Source: Curvibacter soli (GTDB lineage: Bacteria; Pseudomonadota; Gammaproteobacteria; Burkholderiales; Burkholderiaceae_C). From it: 64,000 nucleotides of DNA. Within the stretch, counting starts at the first letter, position 1. Every line of letters starts with the position of its first letter. Below the pieces are notes generated by a model that saw only the letters and a program-made list of their open reading frames with translations, was not told the origin of the DNA and did no database searches. Below, in pieces: positions 55,056 through 63,816 of this stretch. The position numbers and the translations under genes were made by a program. The DNA is taken from NCBI RefSeq assembly GCF_029211125.1, contig NZ_JARGEN010000043.1, positions 62,001 to 126,000 of the forward strand. The letters run 5' to 3'.

Positions 55056-55199
55056 ATCATCCCGCGCACGGAAAAGGTCATCCACGCCGACGGGCGCTTC
55101 ACCGGCAGCGCCAGTGTCTGGGCCATGGGCGCGCGGCACTGGGCCTGGCTGCGAGGCTGCGTGTCCGACGCCGCGCAGGCACGCCTTGACGGGGTTGCG

Positions 55200-55790
55200 T
55201 CACGGCATCCGTGCCAGTCCCGGCACGCGCAGCACGATGCGCGTGAAGAGCCGGTCGTAGGTCGGATCCCGCGGCACGCCCTGCGGGCCCAGCGGGTCGC
55301 GGTTGCGCACGAAGGCCACGTCCAGCTCGGCCCAGTCGGCGGGCTCCAGCACGCGCAGCGCCTCGGGCAACAGCTCGGCCTCCTCCAGGCGCATGTGCTC
55401 CAGGTAGAAGTCGCGGTACTCGCGCAGCGCGCGGGCGAAGTCATCGCGCCGCCGCTCGCCCAGCAGCTCCCAGCCCAGCAGCAAGTGCTGCAGTGCGCGC
55501 ACCGCCGCCTCGCCATCCATGTGGTCGTGCTCCAGCCGCTCGACGACGTCCATCACCCGCGGCGCATGGCGCGCCACGCGTGGGAACAGCAGGTTCGACT
55601 CCTTCGGGTGGTGCTGGCGCTCGGCGAACTCGTCGATGTAGAACAGCATGGCCCGCATGCTGTCGAAGAACCCCTCGGCGCTATCGTCCGGGCCCTGCTC
55701 CAGCAGGTCCAGCAGCGCGCGCAGCACCGCCGCCAGCGAGGCGTGCTCCTCGCGGATGATGCGCACGCTGGTGGGAATGGCGGTCGGCAT
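55200..55790 (-). CDS. Hemerythrin-domain protein
   Basis: A 196-residue four-helix bundle protein. Iron-ligand residues are H in IIREEHASL near residue 16, H and E in RQHHPKESNLLFP near residues 60-65, H in EHDHMDGEAAV near residue 90 and H-x3-E in YLEHMRLEEAELLPEA near residue 132. That set fits the di-iron site of hemerythrin HHE proteins, which bind O2 or NO or sense iron. It is monocistronic and convergent with the OYE gene; the role is unknown. Confidence 0.88.
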   Translation of the reverse strand: MPTAIPTSVRIIREEHASLAAVLRALLDLLEQGPDDSAEGFFDSMRAMLFYIDEFAERQHHPKESNLLFPRVARHAPRVMDVVERLEHDHMDGEAAVRALQHLLLGWELLGERRRDDFARALREYRDFYLEHMRLEEAELLPEALRVLEPADWAELDVAFVRNRDPLGPQGVPRDPTYDRLFTRIVLRVPGLARMP

Positions 55791-55888
55791 GGCGGTCGGC
55801 GGTGGTGACTATGTCCCAGCGTGCCATGTCCGCGCGCGCCGCGCAGTGATGCAGATCAACCGCGCCGCACTTCCCCCGCCCGCGCCAG

Positions 55889-57562
55889 TCAGCCGGGCAG
55901 CCGCCGATGGGCCGCCGACCCCGCGATGCCGGCCACACCCGCCCGCGTGGGCTGGGCGGCCTGCGGGGCCGCGGCAGCGATGTGCGACACGGCCTGCGCG
56001 TCGTCGATCTTGAACTGGTGGACCACGGTTTCCAGCCGGCCCGCCTGCTCGCGCAGCGACTCGGCGGCGGCGGCGGACTGCTCCACCAGCGCGGCGTTCT
56101 GCTGCGTCATGCGGTCGATATCCTCCACCGCCTTGTTCACCTGCCCGATGCCCGTGGACTGCTCCGCCGCCGACGCCGATATCTCGCCGATGATGTCGGT
56201 CACGCGCTGCACGCTCGCCACGATCTCCTGCATCGCCGCGCCCGCGTCCTCCACCTGGCGCACGCCGCCGTCCACCGCCGTCACGCTGGTCTTGATGAGG
56301 ACCTTGATTTCGCTGGCCGCCTGGGCCGAGCGGCCCGCCAGGCTGCGCACCTCGCTGGCCACCACGGCGAAGCCGCGGCCTTGCTCGCCCGCCCGCGCGG
56401 CCTCCACCGCTGCATTGAGCGCGAGGATGTTGGTCTGGAACGCGATGGAGTCGATCACGCCGATGATGTCGCTGATCTTGCGGCTCGACGCCGAGATGTC
56501 GTGCATGCTCGACACCGCATGCCCCACCACCGTGCCGCCGCGCACCGCCGCCGACGAGGCCGTGGCCGCGAGCTGCGTGGCCACCTGCGCCGACTGCGCG
56601 GTCTGCTGCACGTTGCCCGTGAGCTGCGCGATGGAGGCCACCGTCTCCTGCACGTTGCTGGCCGTCTGCTCGGTGCGCGAGGACAGGTCGGCGTTGCCGC
56701 TGGCGATCTCCTGGCTGGCGGTGGCGATGTTCTCGCTGGAGTCGCGCACCTGCGCCACCATCGAGCCCAGGCCCGCCTGCATGTCGGCCAGCGCGCGCTG
56801 CAGGTCGGCCAGCTCGTCGCGGCCCTCGGCGGCGATGTGGCGCGACAGGTCGCCGCCCGCGATCGCCTGCGCCATGCCGCGCGCTTCCTCCAGCGGCCTG
56901 CAGATCGACTGCATGTTCAGCAGCGTCAGCGGCACCACGACCACGATGGTCAGCGCCACGGCGGCCACGAAGAACCACTGCGTCTGCGAGGCCACGGGGT
57001 CTTCCTCGGCCACCGAATTGGCGATGAACTTCTGCAGGTCGGCCTCGATGCGGTCGAGCACCTTGCTGGCCTCGTCGAACTGCGCCACCGCGCGCGCGCT
57101 CATGCGGCTGGCGGTGGTGGCGGACTCGTAGCCGCCGCTCTCGATCTGGTTGGCCAACGTGTTGAACAGTTCGCGGTAGGCGCCGAGCTTCTGCGCCAGA
57201 TCCTTGACCGCCGCCGCGCTGTCCGCGCCCGCCGCTTCGCCGACGGCCGCCGCAGCCTTCTCGGCGCGCTGCAGGCTGTCGTTCCAGCGCGCCCGCGCGG
57301 CCTTCACGGCTTCGGTCTTCTCGTACTGGATGATCATCTCTTTTTCATGGATGCGGATCGACGCCATGTCGTTGCGCAGCGCCGCCGTTTTCTGCAGCGT
57401 GCCGAAAGCGGTGGTCATCACCTCGCCGCTCACGCTGTGGATACGCAACATGCCCAGCATGCCCGCGCCGCCCAGCAGCCCCAGCAGCCCCAGCACCACG
57501 GCAATGGCGCCCAGCATGCGGAAACGAATGGTGAACTGCCGCATCAGAAGTAGGAAATTCAT
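55889..57562 (-). CDS. Methyl-accepting chemotaxis protein (Tar-like 4HB sensor)
   Basis: A 557-residue receptor. TM1 (MLGAIAVVLGLLGLLGGAGM) is near residue 11, a periplasmic four-helix bundle spans about residues 35-180, TM2 (WFFVAAVALTIVVVVPLTLL) comes near residue 190, then HAMP (ICRPLEEARGMAQAIAGGDL). The signalling hairpin is intact with IDSIAFQTNILALNAAVEAA. The C-terminal tail is Ala/Pro-rich and lacks the NWETF pentapeptide. The start at 57562 (MNFLLLMRQFTIRFRM) fits related receptors; 57583 would add seven residues. No che genes are linked. Confidence 0.92.
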   Translation of the reverse strand: MNFLLLMRQFTIRFRMLGAIAVVLGLLGLLGGAGMLGMLRIHSVSGEVMTTAFGTLQKTAALRNDMASIRIHEKEMIIQYEKTEAVKAARARWNDSLQRAEKAAAAVGEAAGADSAAAVKDLAQKLGAYRELFNTLANQIESGGYESATTASRMSARAVAQFDEASKVLDRIEADLQKFIANSVAEEDPVASQTQWFFVAAVALTIVVVVPLTLLNMQSICRPLEEARGMAQAIAGGDLSRHIAAEGRDELADLQRALADMQAGLGSMVAQVRDSSENIATASQEIASGNADLSSRTEQTASNVQETVASIAQLTGNVQQTAQSAQVATQLAATASSAAVRGGTVVGHAVSSMHDISASSRKISDIIGVIDSIAFQTNILALNAAVEAARAGEQGRGFAVVASEVRSLAGRSAQAASEIKVLIKTSVTAVDGGVRQVEDAGAAMQEIVASVQRVTDIIGEISASAAEQSTGIGQVNKAVEDIDRMTQQNAALVEQSAAAAESLREQAGRLETVVHQFKIDDAQAVSHIAAAAPQAAQPTRAGVAGIAGSAAHRRLPG

Positions 57563-57753
57563 CTCGCTCAACCCCAGAGTCATTTATTCATGAAGAAAAG
57601 GAAAGCCACGCGCGCACGCAGTCTGCCAGAGTTCCTGCGGGCCTTGGGCCCGTATTTGTCATTACGTCAGTCCGATAGGCAAAATGCCGACGTCGCGCGA
57701 CCGGCGCCTTGAGCCATGTCAATGTCACATGCGGGCATGCATGCGCCACGCGC

Positions 57754-57784
57754 TTGACTCTCCCCCCGTGGCAAGGTGCAGGAT
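57754..57784 (+). promoter_or_regulatory. MerR-family (CueR-like) promoter of the copper chaperone
   Basis: TTGACT (57754-57759) and CAGGAT (57779-57784) are 19 bp apart, the long spacing that MerR-type activators correct. The spacer contains CTCCCCCCGTGGCAAGG, an imperfect dyad resembling CueR sites. It lies 34 bp before the chaperone start. No merR-type gene is seen nearby. Confidence 0.5.
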
Positions 57785-57817
57785 GCTGCCATCCGCTTTC
57801 TTGAAAAGGAAACTCCC

Positions 57818-58015
57818 ATGCAACAGAACTTCCAGGTCCAGGGCATGACCTGCGGCCACTGCGAACGCGCCGTCACCCAGGCCGTGCACAGCGTGGACCC
57901 GCAGGCCACCGTGCGCATCGACCGCGCCAGCGGCCAGGTCGAAGTGCAAAGCACCCAGCCGCGCGAAGCGCTGGCCCGCGCCATCGCCGAGGAGGGCTAC
58001 CAGGTCGCCGCCTGA
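57818..58015 (+). CDS. CopZ-like heavy-metal chaperone
   Basis: A 65-residue HMA-domain protein: FQVQGMTCGHCERAVTQAVH near residue 5 contains the metal-binding CxxC, and the rest folds as a beta-alpha-beta-beta-alpha-beta unit (TVRIDRASGQVEVQS). It would carry Cu(I) to a P-type ATPase. No ATPase gene is adjacent, which is unusual, since copZ is often next to copA. A MerR-type promoter precedes it and AAAAGGA serves as ribosome site. Confidence 0.88.
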   Translation: MQQNFQVQGMTCGHCERAVTQAVHSVDPQATVRIDRASGQVEVQSTQPREALARAIAEEGYQVAA

Positions 58016-58030
58016 CGCTATACATTCAAT

Positions 58031-58106
58031 AGCTGCCACCGCAGTATTTTCGGCAGTTTCATACACAAATGTACCTGAAACCCGCAGAAATACTGCGGTG
58101 GCAGCT
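58031..58106. repeat. Long perfect inverted repeat (19-bp arms), family B-like
   Basis: AGCTGCCACCGCAGTATTT (58031-58049) pairs without mismatch with the inverse at 58088-58106, around a 38-bp loop that has its own short stem. It lies between the copper chaperone and trhO and may stop transcription between them. Confidence 0.85.
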
Positions 58107-58147
58107 CATCAATCCATAGCACCACCCTCCGCCGCCATAGCGCCACC

Positions 58148-58996
58148 ATGTCCGCCTTGCCCCCTGCGCCCATCGGCAACGCGCTGCTCCACAGCGCCTT
58201 CTACCGCTTCACCGAGCTGCCCGCGCCGGCGCAAGCCGCCGCGCGGCTGCGCGCGCTCGGCGCCGCCCTGGGCGATACGTTCGGCGGCAGCATCCTCGTC
58301 GCGCCCGAGGGCATCAACGGCGCCGTGGCCGGCAGCCCGGCCGACGTGGCCGCGTTCGAGGCGGCGCTCGCCCATGACCCGGCGTTCGCGGGCCGCTTCG
58401 CCGGCATGGCCTTCAAGCGCAGCGCCTGCGCCACGCCGCCCTTCGCGCGCCTGAAAGTCCACGTGCGGCCCGAGGCCGTGGCCGTCGGCATCCCCGGCGC
58501 CAGCGGCCTGCGCGCGGGCGGCACCGCACTGGCGCCGCAGGACTGGCGCACCCTCCTCGCGCGCAGCGATGTGGTGCTGCTCGACAACCGCAACAGCTTC
58601 GAACACCGCCTGGGCCACTTCCGCGGCGCGCTGGACCCCGGCGCGGCCCACTTCCGCGACTTCCCCGCCTACGTGCAGGCCCACGCGCCGCAGTGGCGCG
58701 CCGAAGGCCGGCCCGTGGCCATGTACTGCACCGGCGGCATCCGCTGCGAGAAAACCGCCGCCTGGATGCAGGACCAGGAGCTCGACGTCTACCAGCTCGC
58801 GGGCGGCATCCTCCACTACTTCGCCGCGCTGCCCGACGCCGAGCGCGACTGGGTGGGCGAATGCTTCGTGTTCGACAACCGCATCGCCCTCGACACCCGC
58901 CTGCGCGAAACCGCCACCACCGCCGAGCAGGTCTACGACAGCCCCGCCGACGCCTGGCGCCTGGCCCGCGCGCGCCGCCTGATGGCCGCCGCCTGA
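58148..58996 (+). CDS. trhO: tRNA uridine(34) hydroxylase, rhodanese-like
   Basis: A 282-residue protein of the YceA/TrhO family, which makes 5-hydroxyuridine at position 34 using O2. The N-terminal ferredoxin-like domain (GSILVAPEGINGAVAGS) is followed by the rhodanese domain with DNRNSFEHRLGHFRGALDPG near residue 146 and the active loop MYCTGGIRCEKTAAWM near residue 194, whose Cys is essential in the family. It overlaps no neighbour; the pseudouridine synthase gene starts 10 bp on. Confidence 0.93.
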   Translation: MSALPPAPIGNALLHSAFYRFTELPAPAQAAARLRALGAALGDTFGGSILVAPEGINGAVAGSPADVAAFEAALAHDPAFAGRFAGMAFKRSACATPPFARLKVHVRPEAVAVGIPGASGLRAGGTALAPQDWRTLLARSDVVLLDNRNSFEHRLGHFRGALDPGAAHFRDFPAYVQAHAPQWRAEGRPVAMYCTGGIRCEKTAAWMQDQELDVYQLAGGILHYFAALPDAERDWVGECFVFDNRIALDTRLRETATTAEQVYDSPADAWRLARARRLMAAA

Positions 58997-59006
58997 AACG
59001 CACGGC

Positions 59007-59945
59007 ATGGGCCGGCGCCTGCACACCCAGCCCGCTGCGCCGCTGCCCCTGCGCGACGGCGTGGGCGCCAGCCGCGTGGAGCTGCCCAGCGCCGGCCTGC
59101 ACGCCTGGCCCACGCTGGCCGACTTCTTCGCCTGGCGCTTCCCCGCCGTGCCGCGCGCCGACTGGGCCGCGCGCATGGAGCGCGGCGACGTCATCGATGC
59201 CCAGGGCCGCCCCGCCCCGCCCGGCGCGCCGTGCCGCCCGCAGGCGCGCTACTACTACTACCGCAGCCTGCCGCCCGAAGAGCCCGTCCCGTTCGCCGAG
59301 CGCGTGGTCTACCAGGACGAACGCATCGTCGTCGCCGACAAGCCGCACTTCCTGCCCGTCGCGCCCGCGGGCCGCTACCTGCAGCAGACACTGCTGGTGC
59401 GCCTCAAACGCCGCCTGGGCATCGCCACCCTGGCGCCAGTGCACCGCATCGACCGCGAAACCGCCGGACTGGTGCTGTTCACCGTGCAGCCCGCCCAGCG
59501 CGGGCTGTACCAAGCGCTGTTCCGCGACCGCGCCGCCGCCAAGCAGTACGAAGCCATCGCGCCCTGGCACGCCGGGCTGGCCCGGCCCCAGGTGCTGCGC
59601 CACCGCATCGTGCCCGCCGCCCACTTCATGCAGATGCGTCAGGCCGCGCCCGAAGAAGGTCCGCACAACGCCGAAACCCGGATCGAAATGCTGGAGGCCC
59701 ATGGCGCCCTGGCCCGCTACCGCCTCATGCCCGCCACCGGCCAGCGGCACCAGTTGCGCGTGCAGATGGCCGCCCTGGGCGCACCCATCCTGCACGACCG
59801 CATCTACCCCGTGCTGCAGCCCGAAGGCCCGCCCGACTATGCGCACCCGCTGCAGTTGCTGGCGCGCGGGCTGGCGTTCACCGATCCGGTGACGGGCGCG
59901 GCGCTGGCGTTCGAAAGCGGGCTGCGGCTGGCGTGGCCGGCATGA
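59007..59945 (+). CDS. RluA-family RNA pseudouridine synthase
   Basis: A 312-residue protein. An N-terminal region with S4-like features (TLADFFAWRFPAVPRADWAA, GDVIDAQGRPAPP) is followed by the catalytic domain: VHRIDRETAGLVLFTVQPAQ near residue 150 holds the nucleophilic Asp, and RYRLMPATGQRHQLRVQMAA near residue 235 the C-terminal block. The RNA target (rRNA or tRNA uridine) is not evident. It starts 10 bp after trhO and is probably co-transcribed; both genes act on RNA uridines. Confidence 0.9.
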   Translation: MGRRLHTQPAAPLPLRDGVGASRVELPSAGLHAWPTLADFFAWRFPAVPRADWAARMERGDVIDAQGRPAPPGAPCRPQARYYYYRSLPPEEPVPFAERVVYQDERIVVADKPHFLPVAPAGRYLQQTLLVRLKRRLGIATLAPVHRIDRETAGLVLFTVQPAQRGLYQALFRDRAAAKQYEAIAPWHAGLARPQVLRHRIVPAAHFMQMRQAAPEEGPHNAETRIEMLEAHGALARYRLMPATGQRHQLRVQMAALGAPILHDRIYPVLQPEGPPDYAHPLQLLARGLAFTDPVTGAALAFESGLRLAWPA

Positions 59946-59994
59946 GCCTTGGTGTTTGCCGCATTCTTACCAAAGCCCTATCGATCCCGCAAAG

Positions 59995-60263
59995 GTAGTA
60001 CGACACAACGGGCCGACCAGGTCATCGCCTACACGCAGAAATGCGTAGTCGTGCCGCTGCACACCGCCACCGCCCTGCTGGCCGCCGACCTACACCCCAG
60101 CCGCCACGCCCATAGGGCCTGGCCGAGCTTGCTGGCGGCCTGGAGCATTCGCCCACCTTCCAGGGCGACCCCTCGGAATGGCGTTAAGTACCTGCTGGAC
60201 ACCAACTTCATCCTGGGGTTGTTGAACGCCCGGCGCCCCCATGTTTCGCTCCTGATTTCATAG
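59995..60263 (+). pseudogene. Debris of a VapBC toxin-antitoxin locus
   Basis: One frame gives ADQVIAYTQKCVVVPLHTAT and ALLAADLH, like the middle of a PIN toxin. A second frame gives GLAELAGGLEHSPTFQGDPS and a stop at 60184-60186, like an antitoxin C-terminus. Overlapping it the first frame resumes with VKYLLDTNFILGLLNARRPH, a PIN N-terminus cut off at 60263. The pieces are out of order and none is complete. The remaining DNA to 60300 is a family B-like palindrome (catagctgcttccgcaagca). Confidence 0.5.
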
Positions 60264-60374
60264 CTGCTTCCGCAAGCAAATCAAGCGCCAGCGGCACATT
60301 TGACCCATAAATCCCGCGCCCCGGCCAGCCACCCCGGTGCGCGCCCGCGCCACGCATGCACAGGCCCTGTGCAT

Positions 60375-60409
60375 TTTGTATGCAATCGTTGCGAAACCCT
60401 GCATACAAA
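60375..60409. promoter_or_regulatory. Perfect 10-bp inverted repeat upstream of the polyamine-type operon
   Basis: TTTGTATGCA (60375-60384) and TGCATACAAA (60400-60409), spacer 15 bp, end 31 bp before the ATPase start. Each arm continues as TTGTATGCAA, the sort of half-site bound by dimeric regulators such as the GntR/FCD group. No regulator gene is adjacent. Confidence 0.6.
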
Positions 60410-60440
60410 CCTGGCATGGCTCGTGCATGCATGCCGCGCC

Positions 60441-61475
60441 ATGAACCCCGCCGCGCCCGCGCCGTACGCCGTCGAGCTGGTCGCGCTGACCAAGCGCTAT
60501 GCCAGCGGCAGCGCCGCCGTGGACGGCATCGACCTGCGCATCGCCCAGGGCAGCTACTGCTGCCTGCTCGGGCCCTCGGGCTGCGGCAAGAGCACCACGC
60601 TGCGCATGATCGCGGGGCACGAGTCGGTGACCAGCGGCGACATCCTGCTGGAGAACCGCAACATCACCCGCCAGCCCGCCGCCGCGCGCGGCACGGCCAT
60701 GATGTTCCAGAGCTTCGCGCTGTTCCCGCACCTGACGGCGCTCGACAACGTGGCCTTCAGCCTCAAGATGAAGGGCGTGGCCCGGGCCGAGCGCCAGCGG
60801 CGCGCGCAGGACCTGCTGGAGCGCGTGGCCATGGGCCACCTGAGCGCGCGCAAGCCCGGCGAGCTGTCGGGCGGCCAGCAGCAGCGCGTGGCGCTGGCGC
60901 GCGCCCTCATCACGGAGCCGCGCGTGCTGCTGCTCGACGAGCCGCTGTCCGCGCTCGACCCGTTCCTGCGCATCCAGATGCGCGCCGAGCTGCGCCGCTG
61001 GCAGAAGGAGCTCGGCCTCACCTTCATCCACGTTACCCATTCGCAGGAAGAGGCCATGGCGCTGGCCGACGCCATGGTGGTGATGAACAACGGCGTGATC
61101 GAGCAGCATGGCGCCCCGCACGAGGTGTACAACCGCCCGGCCAGCGAGTTCGTGGCGCGCTTCATGGGTGGCCACAACGTGCTGCGCCTGTCCGCGGGCG
61201 GCAAGGTCGCCGTGCGCAACGACCACATGCGCATCCAGCCCCTGGCCGCCGACGCGGGGGGCGGCGATGGCATCACCGGCACCGTGACCGACGTGGAATA
61301 CCAGGGCACCTATGTGCTGCTCGGCGTGGACGCGCTCGATGCCGGCGGCAGCACGAGCGTGTCCGTGATGGTGCCCGAGGCCGCGTTCGACAGCCGCCCC
61401 TTCGCCCTGGCCGAGCCGGTGCACCTCTCGTGGGCCGCGGCCCATGCCCATCCGCTGTCCGCCGCGCCCGCCTGA
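60441..61475 (+). CDS. potA: Polyamine-type ABC transporter ATP-binding protein
   Basis: A 344-residue ATPase. Walker A GPSGCGKSTT near residue 44, Q-loop MMFQSFALFPHLTALDNVAF, signature LSGGQQQRVALARALITEPR near residue 144, Walker B VLLLDEPLSALDPFLR, and a C-terminal TOBE domain (AGGKVAVRNDHMRIQPLA onward). It energises import of polyamines or similar compounds with the genes that follow; the symbol reflects family, not proven substrate. ATG at 60441 gives MNPAAPAPYAVELVAL; no strong Shine-Dalgarno stands before it. First of four genes on the plus strand. Confidence 0.9.
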   Translation: MNPAAPAPYAVELVALTKRYASGSAAVDGIDLRIAQGSYCCLLGPSGCGKSTTLRMIAGHESVTSGDILLENRNITRQPAAARGTAMMFQSFALFPHLTALDNVAFSLKMKGVARAERQRRAQDLLERVAMGHLSARKPGELSGGQQQRVALARALITEPRVLLLDEPLSALDPFLRIQMRAELRRWQKELGLTFIHVTHSQEEAMALADAMVVMNNGVIEQHGAPHEVYNRPASEFVARFMGGHNVLRLSAGGKVAVRNDHMRIQPLAADAGGGDGITGTVTDVEYQGTYVLLGVDALDAGGSTSVSVMVPEAAFDSRPFALAEPVHLSWAAAHAHPLSAAPA

Positions 61476-61530
61476 CGGTCCTTTCTTCCAGCCTCTGCCT
61501 TCCGACCCCCATCAACAGGAGCAAACCACC

Positions 61531-62802
61531 ATGTCCGACGACACCATCGACCCCACCACCGCCCTGCCGCGCCGCGCGCTGCTCAAGGGCACCGCGGGCA
61601 TCCTCGCCGCGGGCGTGTTCCCCGCCGTGCACGCGCAGGAAAAACCCGTGCTGCGCTACCTGGGCACGGCGGTAAACCAGGACAAGGACATCGCCGAGAA
61701 GTTCAAGGCCGACACCGGCATCACCATCCAGTACGTGGCCGTGACCACCGACGACGTGACCAAGCGCGCCGTCACCGCGCCCAACAGCTTCGACCTGATC
61801 GACACCGAGTACTTCTCGCTCAAGAAGATCGTGCCCACAGGCAACCTCAAGGGCATCGACGTCAGGAAGATCAAGAACGCCGGCAAGATCACTCCGCTGT
61901 TCACCACCGGCACCGTGGCCGGCAAGGCCGTGGGCGACCAGGGCACGGCGCCCAAGAAGGTGATCTTCCTCGAAGGCGAGCGCAGCAAGGCCTTCGCCAA
62001 GGCGCCCACCGAGTGGATGACGCTCATTCCCACCACCTACAACGCCGACACGCTGGGCATCCGCCCCGACCTCATCAAGCGCCCCATCGAAAGCTGGGCC
62101 GAGCTGCTCAACCCCGAGTTCAAGGGCAAGGCCGCGATCCTCAACATCCCCTCCATCGGCATCATGGACGCCGCCATGGTGGTGGAGGCCAAGGGCATGC
62201 ACAAGTACGCCGACAAGGGCAACATGACCAAGGCCGAGATCGACCTGACGATCAAGACCCTGATCGAAGCCAAGAAGGCCGGCCAGTTCCGCGCCTTGTG
62301 GAAGGACTTCAACGAGTCGGTCAACCTCATGGCCTCGGGCGAGGTGGTGATCCAGTCGATGTGGAGCCCCGCCGTCACCGCCGTGCGCAGCAAGGGCATC
62401 GCCTGCGTGTTCCAGCCGCTCAAGGAGGGCTACCGCGCCTGGGCCTCTGGCTTCGGGCTGCCGGCCACGCTGTCGGGCAAGAAGCTGGACGCGGCCTATG
62501 AATTCATCAACTGGTTCCTCGATGGCTGGGCCGGCGCCTACCTGAACCGCCAGGGCTACTACAGCGCCGTGCTGGACACCGCCAAGACCCACATGGAAGC
62601 CTACGAATGGGCCTACTGGATGGAAGGCAAGCCCGCGGCGCAGGACATCAAGAGCCCGCACGGCGACGTGATCGCCAAGGCCGGCAGCGTGCGCGACGGC
62701 GGCAGCTACGAGCAGCGCATGAGCGGCATCGCCTGCTGGAACGCGGTCATGGACGAGAACGAGTACATGGTCCGCAAGTGGAACGAATTCGTGGCTGCCT
62801 GA
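61531..62802 (+). CDS. Polyamine-type ABC transporter substrate-binding protein
   Basis: A 423-residue periplasmic binding protein. The leader LPRRALLKGTAGILAAGVFP has a twin-arginine motif and ends in VHAQ near residue 36, so export may be by Tat. The binding domain has VLRYLGTAVNQDKDIAEKFK, DLIDTEYFSLKKIVPTGNLK and WTTTYNAD-like TLIPTTYNADTLGI, and ends YMVRKWNEFVAA. It is longer than PotD (about 350), so ligands other than spermidine or putrescine, for instance opines, are possible. ATG has CAGGAGCAAACCACC upstream. Confidence 0.88.
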   Translation: MSDDTIDPTTALPRRALLKGTAGILAAGVFPAVHAQEKPVLRYLGTAVNQDKDIAEKFKADTGITIQYVAVTTDDVTKRAVTAPNSFDLIDTEYFSLKKIVPTGNLKGIDVRKIKNAGKITPLFTTGTVAGKAVGDQGTAPKKVIFLEGERSKAFAKAPTEWMTLIPTTYNADTLGIRPDLIKRPIESWAELLNPEFKGKAAILNIPSIGIMDAAMVVEAKGMHKYADKGNMTKAEIDLTIKTLIEAKKAGQFRALWKDFNESVNLMASGEVVIQSMWSPAVTAVRSKGIACVFQPLKEGYRAWASGFGLPATLSGKKLDAAYEFINWFLDGWAGAYLNRQGYYSAVLDTAKTHMEAYEWAYWMEGKPAAQDIKSPHGDVIAKAGSVRDGGSYEQRMSGIACWNAVMDENEYMVRKWNEFVAA

Positions 62803-62892
62803 TATACGGCCCGGATCCGCCGCGCCCGCATGCCGGGGCGCGGCGGGGTTTATCGCTATATCTCCAAGGGTAACTTCCGCACGAACCCCGCC

Positions 62893-63816
62893 ATGAACAG
62901 CAGCGCCGCCTCTCCCATGCCATCGCCCGCGCCAGCCCCCGGCCACAGCGGGCGCGCCTGGTGGCAGGCGGCGCCGTTCGCGGTGGTGTTCGTGCTTTTT
63001 TTCCTGGTGCCCCTGGCCCTGGTGCTCATGGTGAGCTTCTGGGACTTCAACGAATACGAACTCATCCCCGCCTTCACGCTGCGCAACTACGCGGCCATCT
63101 TCGAGGGCTGCTCGCACCGGACCGCCAACGGCGACCTCTGCGTCACCATCTCCACCTATCTCTCCACGCTCAAGTTCTGCCTGCTGGTGTGGGCCATCAC
63201 CCTGGCGCTGGGCTTCGCGGTGGCGTACTTCCTGGCCTTCCATGTGCGCTCGCCGCGCATGCAGACGGCGCTGTTCGTGCTGTGCACGGTGCCGTTCTGG
63301 ACTTCCAACGTGATCCGCATGATCTCCTGGATGCCCCTGCTGGGCCGCAACGGCCTGGTCAACCAGGGGTTGCAGGGGCTGGGCCTGACCGGCGCGCCGG
63401 TGGACTGGCTGTTGTATTCCGACTTCTCCGTGGTGCTGGCCTTCGTGCACCTCTACACCATGTTCATGATCGTGCCCATCTTCAACAGCATGATGCGCAT
63501 CGACCGCAGCCTGCTCGAAGCCGCCACCGACGCGGGCGCCTCGGGCTGGCAAGCGCTGTGGAACGTCGTCGTGCCGCTGTCGCGCACGGGCATCATCATC
63601 GGCTCGATCTTCGTCATCACCATCGTCATGGGCGACTTCGTCACCATCGGCGTCATGGGCGGGCAGCAGATCGCCTCCGTCGGCAAGATCATCGAGGTGC
63701 AGACTTCCTACCTGCAGTTCCCGCTGGCCGCGGCCAACGCGGTGATCCTGCTGGCCGTGGTGCTGATGATCATCTGGGGCCTGACCCGGCTGGTGGACAT
63801 CAGGAAAGAGCTATGA
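62893..63816 (+). CDS. potB: Polyamine-type ABC transporter permease (PotB-like)
   Basis: A 307-residue permease with six membrane segments. The first, PFAVVFVLFFLVPLALVLMV, lies near residue 30. The periplasmic loop carries EGCSHRTANGDLCV, and the coupling motif EAATDAGASGWQALWNVVVP is near residue 220 (the EAA loop). The ATG at 62893 was preferred to an upstream start since it avoids an extra hydrophilic leader. The stop overlaps the next permease start. Confidence 0.9.
   Translation: MNSSAASPMPSPAPAPGHSGRAWWQAAPFAVVFVLFFLVPLALVLMVSFWDFNEYELIPAFTLRNYAAIFEGCSHRTANGDLCVTISTYLSTLKFCLLVWAITLALGFAVAYFLAFHVRSPRMQTALFVLCTVPFWTSNVIRMISWMPLLGRNGLVNQGLQGLGLTGAPVDWLLYSDFSVVLAFVHLYTMFMIVPIFNSMMRIDRSLLEAATDAGASGWQALWNVVVPLSRTGIIIGSIFVITIVMGDFVTIGVMGGQQIASVGKIIEVQTSYLQFPLAAANAVILLAVVLMIIWGLTRLVDIRKEL

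Noticed and set aside
57584-57720. Flagellar sigma28 promoter for the chemoreceptor
   Set aside because: No TAAA-N15-GCCGATAA-like pair could be found on the minus strand.
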